A stretch of DNA of 31,288 nt from an uncultured Marvinbryantia sp. (GCA_934408725.1 CAKRVB010000032.1:1-31288); one strand, 5' to 3'; shown: positions 15,471 to 22,799, counted from the first letter of the stretch. Numbers and translations: made by a program. The notes: a model not told the origin generated them from the letters alone.

Positions 15471-15499
15471 TTGTAATTTAAAATCCATTGTATTATAAT
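15471..15499 (+). promoter_or_regulatory. Promoter of the TPP-riboswitch transcript
   Basis: TTGTAA at 15471-15476 and TATAAT at 15494-15499 are spaced by 17 bases. Transcription would begin near 15506, just before the riboswitch aptamer. The promoter begins three bases after the stop codon of the EAL gene. Confidence 0.78.
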
Positions 15500-15514
15500 G
15501 AATAAGAAATTGAA

Positions 15515-15608
15515 AAAGAGCCAGGGGAGTTTCGATTGAGAAGCTGAGAGTAAGGTATTCCTTAGACCCTTTTAACCTGTTGGATCATGCCAGTGTAGGA
15601 AGTGTTGT
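15515..15608 (+). promoter_or_regulatory. TPP riboswitch (THI element)
   Basis: The thi-box landmarks occur in the right order: GGGG near 15524, CTGAGA at 15544-15549, ACCC at 15566-15569, AACCTG at 15574-15579, then the GATCATGCCAGTGTAGGAAG block from 15583 onward. These form the pyrimidine- and pyrophosphate-sensing arms that bind thiamine pyrophosphate. It is followed directly by a terminator hairpin and a thiamine uptake operon, so TPP binding should favour premature termination. Confidence 0.93.
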
Positions 15609-15615
15609 GATTAGA

Positions 15616-15647
15616 AGAGCATCTGCTGATGGCATGTGCTCTTTTTT
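15616..15647 (+). terminator. Riboswitch-controlled terminator (expression platform)
   Basis: AGAGCATCTGC (15616-15626) pairs with GCATGTGCTCT (15632-15642), with one mismatch and one G-T pair, and is followed by TTTTTT ending at 15647. It lies between the TPP aptamer and the first gene, the usual place for an attenuation platform. Confidence 0.85.
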
Positions 15648-15671
15648 CGTATTTATAAGGAGGAAAAGAAA

Positions 15672-15968
15672 ATGAATGCAAGTGTAGCGATTCAGGTACT
15701 GCCAAATGTGCAGGATGAAAATGAAGTAATTCGGATTGTGGATGAGGTGATTGCCTATATTCGTTCTACTGGACTGAATTATTATGTTGGACCGTTTGAG
15801 ACTACGATTGAAGGTGATTACGATGAACTGATGGACATTGTAAAGGAATGCCAGCATGTAGCTGAACGGGCAGGCTGTAAGGCTATGAGTGTCTATGTAA
15901 AGATTTCTTACAAGCCAGAAGGGGATGTGCTGACCATTGAAAAAAAAGTTTCCAAACATCACCAGTAA
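15672..15968 (+). CDS. Thiamine-binding protein, MTH1187/YkoF-like
   Basis: This 98-residue protein of the Thiamine_BP (DUF77, MTH1187/YkoF) family has a ferredoxin-like fold. Its N-terminal strand (ASVAIQVLPN) and the segment YVGPFETTIEGDYDELMDIV are typical; the PFETTIEG stretch contributes to the ligand pocket in relatives. There is no signal peptide, so it is cytosolic and may bind thiamine or its hydroxymethylpyrimidine moiety after uptake. AAGGAGG before the ATG at 15672 fixes the start; the frame opens earlier but inside the terminator. It is the first gene under the TPP riboswitch, and its end overlaps the permease gene by 32 bases, which points to coupled translation. Confidence 0.88.
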   Translation: MNASVAIQVLPNVQDENEVIRIVDEVIAYIRSTGLNYYVGPFETTIEGDYDELMDIVKECQHVAERAGCKAMSVYVKISYKPEGDVLTIEKKVSKHHQ

Positions 15969-16716
15969 AATACCGCCAATCGTTGCCATTGCTGCGATTC
16001 TGATTGCGTGGCAGCTGGTGAGTATGTCCGGAATGCTTCCATCCTATATGCTGCCGTCACCGGTGGCAGTCTGCAAGGCACTGGTGGGGGACCGTTCCAC
16101 GATATTATTTCATGCCAGGTTTACCCTTCAGGAGTCTTTCTATGGCCTGTTGATCGGAATTGGTCTGGCGTTTCTATTCGCAACGCTGATGGATCGGTTC
16201 AGGGTAATGGATCAGGCCTTTTATCCGATTATGATTATTACGCAGACGATACCGACGATAGCGATTGCCCCGATTTTGGTACTCTGGATGGGATTTGGTA
16301 TGGCACCGAAGATCACGCTGGTTGTCATTACCACGTTTTTCCCGATTACCATTGGACTACTGGATGGATACAAGAGTGTGGACACAGATGCTATACATCT
16401 GTTGCAGGCTATGGGAGCAAGTAGAGCACAGATTTTCTATCATGTGAAGTTTCCATCGGCATTGCCGCATTTCTTTTCAGGATTGAAGATCTCAGCATCC
16501 TATGCGGTAGTAGGAGCGGTGGTTTCCGAATGGCTGGGAGGATTTAACGGGCTTGGCGTATATATGACAAGAGTAAAAAAAGCGTATGCTTTTGATAAAA
16601 TGTTTGCAGTTATCATCTTTATTGTGTTGATCAGTCTGCTGCTGCTTCTGGCGGTGAACGTGATACGACAGCTTGCGATGCCATGGCTGCGAAGAGAAAA
16701 AGGAGAAAAACAATAA
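15937..16716 (+). CDS. ABC transporter permease for thiamine precursor (ThiX-like)
   Basis: The 259-residue membrane protein has about six hydrophobic helices and the BPD_transp_1 coupling loop (LLQAMGASRAQIFYHVKFPSALP, given here as residues of roughly 155-175). It resembles SsuC/TauC/ThiX permeases. It would form the membrane channel of the importer encoded with the next two genes. The start appears to be TTG at 15937, inside the preceding gene, with GAAGGGGA about 12 bases upstream. No ATG gives a complete first helix, since the next methionines (from 16024) are already in or after the first helix (PPIVAIAAILIAWQLV). Its TAA overlaps the ATG of the binding protein by one base. Confidence 0.87.
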   Translation: MKKKFPNITSKIPPIVAIAAILIAWQLVSMSGMLPSYMLPSPVAVCKALVGDRSTILFHARFTLQESFYGLLIGIGLAFLFATLMDRFRVMDQAFYPIMIITQTIPTIAIAPILVLWMGFGMAPKITLVVITTFFPITIGLLDGYKSVDTDAIHLLQAMGASRAQIFYHVKFPSALPHFFSGLKISASYAVVGAVVSEWLGGFNGLGVYMTRVKKAYAFDKMFAVIIFIVLISLLLLLAVNVIRQLAMPWLRREKGEKQ

Positions 16717-17723
16717 TGAGAAAAAGTACAAAGAAATATGCAGTACCGGCTATGGCCATGGCTATGGCAGTTGCATTTGCATGCGGAGTATCTGCAGAAG
16801 ATAAGGATCTGGAAAAAATTACATTTTGCCTGGACTGGACACCGAATACGAACCACACCGGACTTTATGTAGCGCAGGCACAGGGATATTATGAAGAAGC
16901 CGGACTGGATGTAGAGATTGTACAGCCGCCAGAAGACGGCGCAGCATTGATGTGTGCAGCAGGTCAGGCACAGTTCGCCATTGAGGCACAGGATACCATG
17001 GCTGCATCTCTGGCACTGGATGATCCACTGGGAATTACTGCAGTAGCAGCAGTGATTCAGCATAATACATCCGGTATTATTTCCAGAGCAGGTGACGGCA
17101 TCGACACCCCTGCAGGACTGACCGGAAAGACCTATTCCACATGGGAATCTCCAATTGAGCTGGCTATGCTGGAAAATGTAGTAAATGGTGACGGAGGAGA
17201 TTTCAGCCAGGTAACGTTGATTCCAAATGACATTACAGATGAACCGGCAGCACTGGCTGCACATCAGACCGATGCGATCTGGGTATTTGAAGGATGGGGC
17301 TATATCAATTCAGAAGTAGAAGGAGTAGATTGTGACTACTTCAATTTCTCTGATGTGAATCCGGTATTTGACTATTATACTCCGGTAATCATTGCCAATA
17401 ATGATTATCTGGAATCCAATCCAGATCAGGCAAAGGCATTCATGGAAGCTACTGCAAAGGGATATGAGTATGCAGCAGAACACCCGGAAGAAGCAGCAGA
17501 TATGCTGATTGCAGGAGACAATACCGGCTCTTTGAAGGGTGCAGAAGAACTGGTGAAGAAGAGCCAGGAATTCTTATCTGCCAAGTATGTGGACGATGCG
17601 GACAGTTGGGGAGTGATTGATGCAGACAGATGGAATGCGTTCTATAGCTGGCTGTATGAGAATGAACTTTGTGCAAAAGACCTGACAGGTACCGGATTCT
17701 CCAATGATTACCTGCCACAGTAA
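16716..17723 (+). CDS. ABC transporter substrate-binding protein, NMT1/THI5-like (ThiY-like)
   Basis: This 335-residue exported protein captures a thiamine precursor, probably a hydroxymethyl- or formylamino-pyrimidine, for the importer. LDWTPNTNHTGLYVAQAQGYY after the signal is the hallmark of the NMT1/THI5-like family (seen at about residues 39-59). The N terminus has a signal peptide (AVPAMAMAMAVAFA) with a likely cut after VSA. A Cys occurs (FACGVSA), but it lacks a clear lipobox, unlike most binding proteins of Gram-positives. AAGGAG before the ATG at 16716 and the TAATG overlap with the permease fix the start. An in-frame ATG at 16683 lies within the permease gene and is rejected. The TPP riboswitch upstream supports the thiamine role. 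Confidence 0.88.
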   Translation: MRKSTKKYAVPAMAMAMAVAFACGVSAEDKDLEKITFCLDWTPNTNHTGLYVAQAQGYYEEAGLDVEIVQPPEDGAALMCAAGQAQFAIEAQDTMAASLALDDPLGITAVAAVIQHNTSGIISRAGDGIDTPAGLTGKTYSTWESPIELAMLENVVNGDGGDFSQVTLIPNDITDEPAALAAHQTDAIWVFEGWGYINSEVEGVDCDYFNFSDVNPVFDYYTPVIIANNDYLESNPDQAKAFMEATAKGYEYAAEHPEEAADMLIAGDNTGSLKGAEELVKKSQEFLSAKYVDDADSWGVIDADRWNAFYSWLYENELCAKDLTGTGFSNDYLPQ

Positions 17724-17732
17724 GGAGTATTC

Positions 17733-18467
17733 ATGTCAGTAGTCAGAGCAGAACATATTTCAAAAACATATGGGGATCACCAGGTGCTTCAGGATGTAAG
17801 CATTCATCTGGAAAAAGGAGAACTGGTCAGCCTTCTGGGTGTCAGTGGTTCCGGTAAGACAACATTGTTTCATATTCTTTCCGGTCTGGTGACACCGGAA
17901 GAGGGAAAGGTGTATCTGGGAGACAGAGATGTTACTTCTACGCCTGGCAGTATCAGCTATATGCTTCAGAAGGATCTGCTGCTGGAGCATAAAAAAGTCA
18001 TTGATAATGTGTCATTGCCATTAGTGCTGAAGGGTGTAAAGAAAAAAGAAGCCAGAGAAAAAGCGGATCCATTGTTTGCGGAATTCGGATTGGAAGGAAC
18101 ACAGTATAAGTATCCGCATCAGCTTTCTGGTGGTATGCGTCAGAGAGCAGCATTGCTGCGCACCTATCTGTCTTCCAGTGGTGTAGCGCTTCTGGACGAA
18201 CCGTTCAGTGCCCTGGATACCCTGACAAAGTCCAGTATCCATAAATGGTATCTGGAGATTATGCAGCATATTGATTTGTCCACATTATTTATCACGCATG
18301 ATATTGATGAAGCAATTTTGCTATCTGATCGGATCTATATTCTGAATGGAAAACCAGGGCAGATCAGAGATGAGATCGTCATAAAAGAAAAGAAACCAAG
18401 GGGAGAGGAGTTCCCTCTTTCCGAAGAGTTTCTTGCATATAAAAGAGCGATTATCAGCAAGTTATAA
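17733..18467 (+). CDS. ABC transporter ATP-binding protein (ThiZ-like)
   Basis: The 244-residue ATPase powers the importer formed with the two preceding genes. Walker A is GVSGSGKTT at residues 36-44. The signature LSGGMRQ lies at 131-137. Walker B with the catalytic Glu is ALLDEP with D155 and E156. The switch His is in FITHDIDEA. The Q-loop segment reads SYMLQKDLLLEHK. It belongs to the NitT/TauT/ThiZ subfamily. It begins nine bases after the binding-protein stop with AAGGAG upstream, so it is translated from the same riboswitch-controlled message. It ends shortly before a hairpin that separates it from the converging amino acid operon. Confidence 0.92.
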   Translation: MSVVRAEHISKTYGDHQVLQDVSIHLEKGELVSLLGVSGSGKTTLFHILSGLVTPEEGKVYLGDRDVTSTPGSISYMLQKDLLLEHKKVIDNVSLPLVLKGVKKKEAREKADPLFAEFGLEGTQYKYPHQLSGGMRQRAALLRTYLSSSGVALLDEPFSALDTLTKSSIHKWYLEIMQHIDLSTLFITHDIDEAILLSDRIYILNGKPGQIRDEIVIKEKKPRGEEFPLSEEFLAYKRAIISKL

Positions 18468-18509
18468 GAATCGTTGTAACTGGAATACCGTAGATAGAAG
18501 AAAATAAAA

Positions 18510-18536
18510 GAGCCATCCGGAAAATCCGGATGGCTC
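18510..18536. terminator. Shared terminator between the thiamine and amino acid ABC operons
   Basis: GAGCCATCCGGA (18510-18521) and TCCGGATGGCTC (18525-18536) form a perfect 12-bp stem with a 3-base loop. On the minus strand it is followed by a T-rich stretch (A-rich at 18501-18509), so it best serves the leftward operon. On the plus strand the tail is less T-rich, so it may act in both directions but less well for the thiamine operon. Confidence 0.87.
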
Positions 18537-18554
18537 GTCATTGTTTTGCAATGA

Positions 18555-19385
18555 TTATTCAGCAGCAGTTTCAGTCTCAGTCTCTGTTGCGGCTTCGGTG
18601 TCTGCTTCAGAAGCGCTTTCGGTTTCTTCTTCTGTATCATCAGCTTCTGCATACTGTGCAGCGATTTCGGAGATAGTTCCGTCTTCCAGCATAGTATCGA
18701 TTGCTTCGTTGATAGTGTCAAGCAGTTCTGTGTTGTCTTTGTTTACTGCGATAGCATATTCTTCAGAAGCGAATGCATCCGGATCTTCTACGATCTTCAG
18801 TCCCTCGTTATCATTTACGTAGTTCTGAGCAGTAGCGGAGTCGATTACAACAACATCACATTTGCCATTTACCAGTTCCATGATTGCTTCGGTACCTTTT
18901 TTGAATGCTTCATACTTGTAACCCATTTCGTTTACGCAGGTCTCGCCTGTGTAACCCTGGATAACACAGATCTTCTTGTCGGCCATATCTTCTGCTTTTT
19001 CGATATCAGAATCTTCAGGAACGATCATAACCTGTGTAGCAGTGTAGTATGGTGTAGAGAAGTTTACGGCTTCTTTTCTTTCGTCTGTGATGGTCATACC
19101 AGCGATAGTAGCATCGATCTGGCCATTCTGAAGAGCGATCAGAAGAGAGTCAAATTCCAGAGATTCCATTTCAACATCCATACCGGTTAATTCACCGATC
19201 TTTGCTGCAATAGCCATATCAATACCATCGTATTCACCAAGTACGCCATTAGCGGAAATGTATTCAAATGGTGGGAACTCTGGATTGGTTCCAAACTTGA
19301 TCACTCCGTCTTCTGCACAGGCAGAAGCTCCTAAAAGCATGGTTGCGGCAGCTGTAGCAGCTACAATTTTAAACATTTTTCTCAT
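18555..19385 (-). CDS. Polar amino acid ABC transporter substrate-binding protein
   Basis: The 276-residue exported protein belongs to the SBP_bac_3 family that binds polar amino acids such as glutamine, cystine, arginine or histidine. The signal region (KIVAATAAATMLLGASACAED) has a possible lipobox ASAC that would anchor it to the membrane. FGTNPEFPPFEY opens the mature domain. NGQIDATIAGMTITDERK contains the Asp/Thr/Arg cluster that binds the amino acid backbone, and VNFSTPYY follows. An unusual acidic Thr/Glu/Ala tail of about 28 residues follows the fold (after AAQYAEADD). AAAGGAG precedes the ATG. It is the last gene of the operon after permease and ATPase genes. Confidence 0.9.
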   Translation of the reverse strand: MRKMFKIVAATAAATMLLGASACAEDGVIKFGTNPEFPPFEYISANGVLGEYDGIDMAIAAKIGELTGMDVEMESLEFDSLLIALQNGQIDATIAGMTITDERKEAVNFSTPYYTATQVMIVPEDSDIEKAEDMADKKICVIQGYTGETCVNEMGYKYEAFKKGTEAIMELVNGKCDVVVIDSATAQNYVNDNEGLKIVEDPDAFASEEYAIAVNKDNTELLDTINEAIDTMLEDGTISEIAAQYAEADDTEEETESASEADTEAATETETETAAE

Positions 19386-19422
19386 AATTTTTCTCCTTTT
19401 CTTTTTTGAAAAATATATGTGA

Positions 19423-19441
19423 AATTTCTGAAACAGAAATT
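19423..19441 (-). other. Intercistronic hairpin in the amino acid ABC operon
   Basis: AATTTCTG and CAGAAATT form a perfect 8-bp stem with a 3-base loop, nine bases after the ATPase stop on the minus strand. No clean U tract follows. It may stabilise the upstream message or adjust the ratio of binding protein to ATPase. Confidence 0.45.
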
Positions 19442-19449
19442 AGACATTC

Positions 19450-20172
19450 TTACAGTACTTTGCTAAGGAAATTCTTAGTACGTTCATTCTTTGGATGATT
19501 GAATACCTCATCCGGTGTACCGCTCTCCAGAATCTGTCCCTGATCCATAAACAGGACACGGGAAGCAACCTCACGGGCAAATCCCATCTCATGGGTAACG
19601 ATCACCATGGTCATACCGCTTTTGGCCAGATCTTTCATAACATCCAGTACTTCACCAACCATTTCAGGATCAAGTGCGGAAGTTGGCTCATCAAAAAGCA
19701 TAATTTCCGGATTCATGGCCAGCGCTCTGGCGATAGCCACACGCTGCTTTTGCCCACCGGACAACTGTGCCGGGTAAGCATCGGCTTTATCCAGGAGCCC
19801 CACGGTAGTCAGAAGCTCCTGACCTTTCTTCACGGCCTCTTCTTTGGTCATTTTCTTTAAAAGAACCGGAGCCAGTGTAATATTATCCATAATGCTTAAG
19901 TGCGGGAACAGATTAAAATGCTGGAATACCATTCCCATTTTCTGACGGATCAGATTGACATCAACAGATGGTGCATTAATCATCTCATCGTCTACGTAAA
20001 TCTCACCTTCTGTCACATCTTCCAGAAGATTTAAACAACGCAGGAAAGTACTTTTACCGGAACCGGAAGGTCCGATCACAACTACCACTTCTCCTGCCTC
20101 GATATGTTCGTTGATTCCATTTAATACCTTCAGGTCTCCGAACTGCTTGTGTAAGTTCTTTACTTTGATCAT
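19450..20172 (-). CDS. Polar amino acid ABC transporter ATP-binding protein (GlnQ type)
   Basis: This 240-residue ATPase is of the polar amino acid uptake family. Walker A is GPSGSGKST at residues 34-42. [11 protein letters not shown] is the Q-loop region typical of GlnQ, HisP and related proteins. [15 protein letters not shown] is the signature, [14 protein letters not shown] is Walker B, and [11 protein letters not shown] holds the switch His. It powers the importer with the upstream permease and downstream binding protein. The start lies 17 bases after the permease stop, preceded by AAGGGAG. Substrate cannot be deduced from the ATPase. Confidence 0.94.
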   Translation of the reverse strand: MIKVKNLHKQFGDLKVLNGINEHIEAGEVVVVIGPSGSGKSTFLRCLNLLEDVTEGEIYVDDEMINAPSVDVNLIRQKMGMVFQHFNLFPHLSIMDNITLAPVLLKKMTKEEAVKKGQELLTTVGLLDKADAYPAQLSGGQKQRVAIARALAMNPEIMLFDEPTSALDPEMVGEVLDVMKDLAKSGMTMVIVTHEMGFAREVASRVLFMDQGQILESGTPDEVFNHPKNERTKNFLSKVL

Positions 20173-20189
20173 GCGTTCGTTACTCCCTT

Positions 20190-20888
20190 CTAACGTACTT
20201 CTGAAGCTCTCAGACGGCTCTCAACACGGTTCAGAACCAGAGTCAGGATTTTGATCAGTACGTAATAAATAATTGCTGTGCCGATCAGAGGCATGAATGC
20301 TTCAAATGTGGCACTTTTGATAAAATCTCCGGCCTTCTGGATATCCATCAGTCCGACATAACCAACGATAGCAGTCTCCTTGATCAGAACAATGAACTCA
20401 TTGCAGAGAGCAGGGAAAATATTTTTTACTGCCTGAGGGATGACGATTCGTGTCATCGTCTGGGAAGCACTAAGTCCCAGAGAACGTCCGGCCTCTGTCT
20501 GTCCCTTATCAACAGAAAGAATACCGGCACGGATAATCTCAGATACATAAGCACCGGAGTTAATACCAAAAGCAATTGCAGCAATGATCCACTTGCTTAA
20601 GTTTACAGATGCAAAAATAACGAAATAAATGATCATCAGCTGAGTAACTGATGGTGTGCCTCGGATGACATCGGTATAAATACCACCGATCAGCTTTAAT
20701 AATTTATTGCTGGACAGGTTGCACAGGGCAATCAAAAGACCTATCGCAATACCGATCAGCACAGCTACCAATGATACACGGATTGTTACACCAATACCGT
20801 CCAGCAGAAGTATATAACGGTTGTCCTTGATGAAACATCTGGTGAAGGTATCACAGAAGTCAGCTGACCATGTTTGAAACCATTCCAT
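20190..20888 (-). CDS. Polar amino acid ABC transporter permease
   Basis: The 232-residue membrane protein has four to five hydrophobic helices and the HEQRo (His/Glu/Gln/Arg/opine) permease signature. [18 protein letters not shown] near residue 78 is the family hallmark. [20 protein letters not shown] is the cytoplasmic coupling loop that contacts the ATPase. A single permease gene implies a homodimer in the complex. It is the first gene of the leftward operon. The start at 20888 follows AGGAAAG on the minus strand. An extended -10 promoter lies about 50 bases upstream. Confidence 0.93.
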   Translation of the reverse strand: MEWFQTWSADFCDTFTRCFIKDNRYILLLDGIGVTIRVSLVAVLIGIAIGLLIALCNLSSNKLLKLIGGIYTDVIRGTPSVTQLMIIYFVIFASVNLSKWIIAAIAFGINSGAYVSEIIRAGILSVDKGQTEAGRSLGLSASQTMTRIVIPQAVKNIFPALCNEFIVLIKETAIVGYVGLMDIQKAGDFIKSATFEAFMPLIGTAIIYYVLIKILTLVLNRVESRLRASEVR

Positions 20889-20936
20889 TTTTTTCTTCCT
20901 TTCCTATATATAGTGATTTGGCTTATTTATTTTGCC

Positions 20937-20945
20937 ATTATAGCA
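20937..20945 (-). promoter_or_regulatory. Extended -10 promoter of the amino acid ABC operon
   Basis: On the minus strand TGC-TATAAT (20945-20937) is an extended -10 element. No good -35 hexamer lies 17 bases upstream (TTTATT). A GGCT-N6-AGCC inverted repeat at 20955-20968 overlaps the -35 region and could be a control site. Confidence 0.6.
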
Positions 20946-20982
20946 TACAATTACGGCTAAATAAAGCCAATAATTTTGGAAA

Positions 20983-21024
20983 TGTATATTTATAAAATAA
21001 ATTTGTGAAAAGTGTATATTCATA
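20983..21024. repeat. Two near-identical TGTATATT(T/C)ATA motifs, possible operators
   Basis: TGTATATTTATA at 20983-20994 and TGTATATTCATA at 21013-21024 start exactly 30 bases apart, close to three helical turns. They lie between the divergent promoters of the amino acid ABC operon and the SH3 gene. The second is part of a TGTAT-ATTC-ATACA palindrome. The region is very A/T-rich, so chance is possible. Confidence 0.3.
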
Positions 21025-21048
21025 CATACAAATATATAAAGAAGCTAG

Positions 21049-21077
21049 TTGCGGTATATCAGGTAGTTTAGTATAAT
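21049..21077 (+). promoter_or_regulatory. Promoter of the SH3-repeat gene
   Basis: TTGCGG at 21049-21054 and TATAAT at 21072-21077 are separated by 17 bases. Transcription would begin at about 21084. This rules out the in-frame ATG at 21082 as the translation start and supports the ATG at 21115. Confidence 0.75.
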
Positions 21078-21114
21078 AAAAATGAACAGTAAAATTCTGG
21101 TAAGGAGGTGCATT

Positions 21115-21861
21115 ATGACAGGAATACGGGAGAGACTGGAAACGAAAAATATTAGAAAATGGATGATGGCAGCATTGCTGATATTCGGTATATGGATTGC
21201 GGCAGGAGGCTCTGGAAGTGCAGCAACGGTGGATACCTATACAGTTCGAGTGGAAAAAGGATATCTGGCTCTGCGCACGGCACAGGCCTATGATTACCGC
21301 AATGAGATTGGAAAGTTATATACCGGAGATACTGTGGAGGTAGAAGAGTATGGTTCAGGAGATTACTGGTATGTATATTCTTCCAAACTGAATAAGTATG
21401 GATATGTGAATAATAACTATCTGTTTTACAGTGGGATCACAGATGACACGGATTATACGGTAAGTGTACAGAGTGGTTATCTGGCGTTGAGAACGGAAAA
21501 AGCCTATGATTACCGCAATGAGATTGGAAAGCTATATACAGGTGATACAGTAGAAGTGTTAGACGCAAGTGATAGTGGTTACTGGTATGTATATTCCGAC
21601 AAACTGAATAAGTACGGGTATGTGAATAAGGATTATCTGATTGCACCAGATATCATCAGTGGTGCAAAGTATTATGTAACAGGAACCACTTATTATCTGG
21701 CATTGAGAAATGCAAAGGCTTATGATGCAGCCAATGAGATTGGCAGACTGCATAACGGAGATTATGTTTATGTACAGGATACCAGTGACAGCACATACTG
21801 GTATGTATATGCTCCACAGTTGAACAAATATGGATATGTGAACAGAAATTATTTAAAATAA
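21115..21861 (+). CDS. Secreted protein with three SH3-like repeats
   Basis: This 248-residue exported protein has a charged N-terminal stretch and one hydrophobic segment (MMAALLIFGIWIAAGGSGSA) that acts as signal peptide or anchor. Three bacterial SH3-like (SH3_3 type) repeats follow, each on a 72-residue period. All share the core GYLALR..AYD..NEIG.L..GD and the end YWYVY...LNKYGYVN. Such domains commonly bind peptidoglycan or other cell-wall polymers. No catalytic domain is attached, so the protein may be a wall-binding or adaptor protein. The start at 21115 follows AAGGAGG and agrees with the promoter. It is a single-gene transcript with its own terminator. Confidence 0.85.
   Translation: MTGIRERLETKNIRKWMMAALLIFGIWIAAGGSGSAATVDTYTVRVEKGYLALRTAQAYDYRNEIGKLYTGDTVEVEEYGSGDYWYVYSSKLNKYGYVNNNYLFYSGITDDTDYTVSVQSGYLALRTEKAYDYRNEIGKLYTGDTVEVLDASDSGYWYVYSDKLNKYGYVNKDYLIAPDIISGAKYYVTGTTYYLALRNAKAYDAANEIGRLHNGDYVYVQDTSDSTYWYVYAPQLNKYGYVNRNYLK
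21286..21747 (+). repeat. 216-bp tandem repeats within the SH3 gene
   Basis: A 30-base block at 21286-21315 recurs identically at 21502-21531, and a diverged third copy begins at 21718. The period is 216 bases (72 residues). The first two copies are closer to each other than to the third, pointing to a later duplication or to gene conversion. Confidence 0.85.
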
Positions 21862-21881
21862 TATAAATAATATAATAAAAG

Positions 21882-21928
21882 AAAGAATCCGCCGGGAAAA
21901 GGAAACTGTGTCTGCGGATTCTTTTTTA
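21882..21928 (+). terminator. Terminator of the SH3-repeat gene
   Basis: AAAGAATCCGC (21882-21892) pairs with GCGGATTCTTT (21914-21924) over a 21-base loop, followed by more T residues. It is a good rho-independent terminator despite the large loop. Confidence 0.85.
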
Positions 21929-21936
21929 TAAAAGCC

Positions 21937-21965
21937 ATGACAGTGAGAAGGATTTATTGTATGAT
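21937..21965 (+). promoter_or_regulatory. Promoter upstream of truA
   Basis: ATGACA at 21937-21942 and TATGAT at 21960-21965 are separated by 17 bases. It begins nine bases after the preceding terminator and would give a leader of about 57 bases for truA and probably the HelD-like gene. Confidence 0.62.
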
Positions 21966-22028
21966 AGAGAATAATGTCCGTTTAGGATGAAAAAAAATGG
22001 ATAGTAAGAAGAAATGAGAATATAAATT

Positions 22029-22784
22029 ATGAAGAAAAATTATAAAATGATTATCAGTTACGATGGTACTCGGTATTATGGATGGGAGCATCAGCCAGAC
22101 CGGGAAACGATACAGGGGAAACTGGAAAAAGTACTGTTTCGTATGTGCGACGAGAAAGTGCCGATCGCAGAACTGAAGTTAAACGGAGCAGGACGGACGG
22201 ACGCAGGTGTGCATGCGAGAGCCATGGTGGCCAATATTTTTCTGGATGTGGAGATGACAACGCTGGAGATCCGGGATTATTTGAACCGCTATCTGCCGGA
22301 TGATATTGCAGTGAATGAAGTGCGTGAGGCATCTGAACGTTTTCATGCCAGATACAATGCAGTAGGAAAAACATACCAGTATACCTGCTATGCAGGTGAG
22401 GTAAAGACTATTTTTGACCGGAAGTATGTGACCTCACTGGAAAAGATGCCGGATGTGAAAACAATGCAGGAGGCAGCGGAATATCTGAAGGGAAAACATG
22501 ATTTTGCCAGCTTCTGCACCAATCCAAGAATGAAAAAGTCTACGGTGCGGATCGTGGATCAGATTGATATCACAATGCGAAAAGGATATATTTATTTTAC
22601 GTTCCACGGAACCGGATTCCTGCAGAATATGGTCAGAGTGTTGGTAGGCACATTACTTGATGTGGGATATGGAAAGATACAGCCGGCAGAGGTGGCTGAG
22701 ATTATGGAGAAAAAAGACCGTAAGCTGGCCGGACCGACGGCACCGGCTCAGGGACTGACCCTGATCAAAGTAGATTATGACTAA
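22029..22784 (+). CDS. truA: tRNA pseudouridine(38-40) synthase TruA
   Basis: TruA isomerises uridines 38-40 in the anticodon arm of many tRNAs. The 251-residue length is normal. GAGRTDAGVHA carries the catalytic Asp58. YDGTRYYGWEHQ near residue 11 and FHARYNAVGKTYQY are family motifs. DFASFC and GFLQNMVRVLVGTL in the second half complete the active-site fold. The ribosome site is weak (GAAATGAGAA), and the ATG at 22029 begins directly with the conserved first strand. It is followed 15 bases later by the HelD-like gene, so the two are probably cotranscribed. This copy lies apart from the ribosomal protein and ecf cluster where truA often sits, so it may be one of two copies. Confidence 0.95.
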   Translation: MKKNYKMIISYDGTRYYGWEHQPDRETIQGKLEKVLFRMCDEKVPIAELKLNGAGRTDAGVHARAMVANIFLDVEMTTLEIRDYLNRYLPDDIAVNEVREASERFHARYNAVGKTYQYTCYAGEVKTIFDRKYVTSLEKMPDVKTMQEAAEYLKGKHDFASFCTNPRMKKSTVRIVDQIDITMRKGYIYFTFHGTGFLQNMVRVLVGTLLDVGYGKIQPAEVAEIMEKKDRKLAGPTAPAQGLTLIKVDYD

Positions 22785-22799
22785 AAGGTATGGCGGAAC

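Noticed and set aside
14226..15488. Long minus-strand open frame (420 residues) opposite the EAL gene
   Set aside because: The plus strand encodes clear GGDEF and EAL domains. The minus frame has Cys/His/Gln-rich composition typical of antisense shadows and no recognisable domain.
16683..16715. Upstream ATG for the thiamine-precursor binding protein
   Set aside because: It lies in the permease gene and would place a strongly basic segment before the signal peptide; the ATG at 16716 has AAGGAG at good spacing.
18541..18822. Plus-strand Ser/Val/Ala-rich open frame
   Set aside because: It arises from the low-complexity acidic tail of the minus-strand binding protein read backwards, and has no start signals.
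21082..21114. Upstream ATG for the SH3 protein at 21082
   Set aside because: It lies at the predicted transcription start, only five bases after the -10 box, and has no ribosome site; AAGGAGG is before 21115.
21286..21747. Possible CRISPR-like direct repeats
   Set aside because: The repeats are within a coding frame with a 216-base period matching 72-residue SH3 domains; there are no short uniform repeats with unique spacers.
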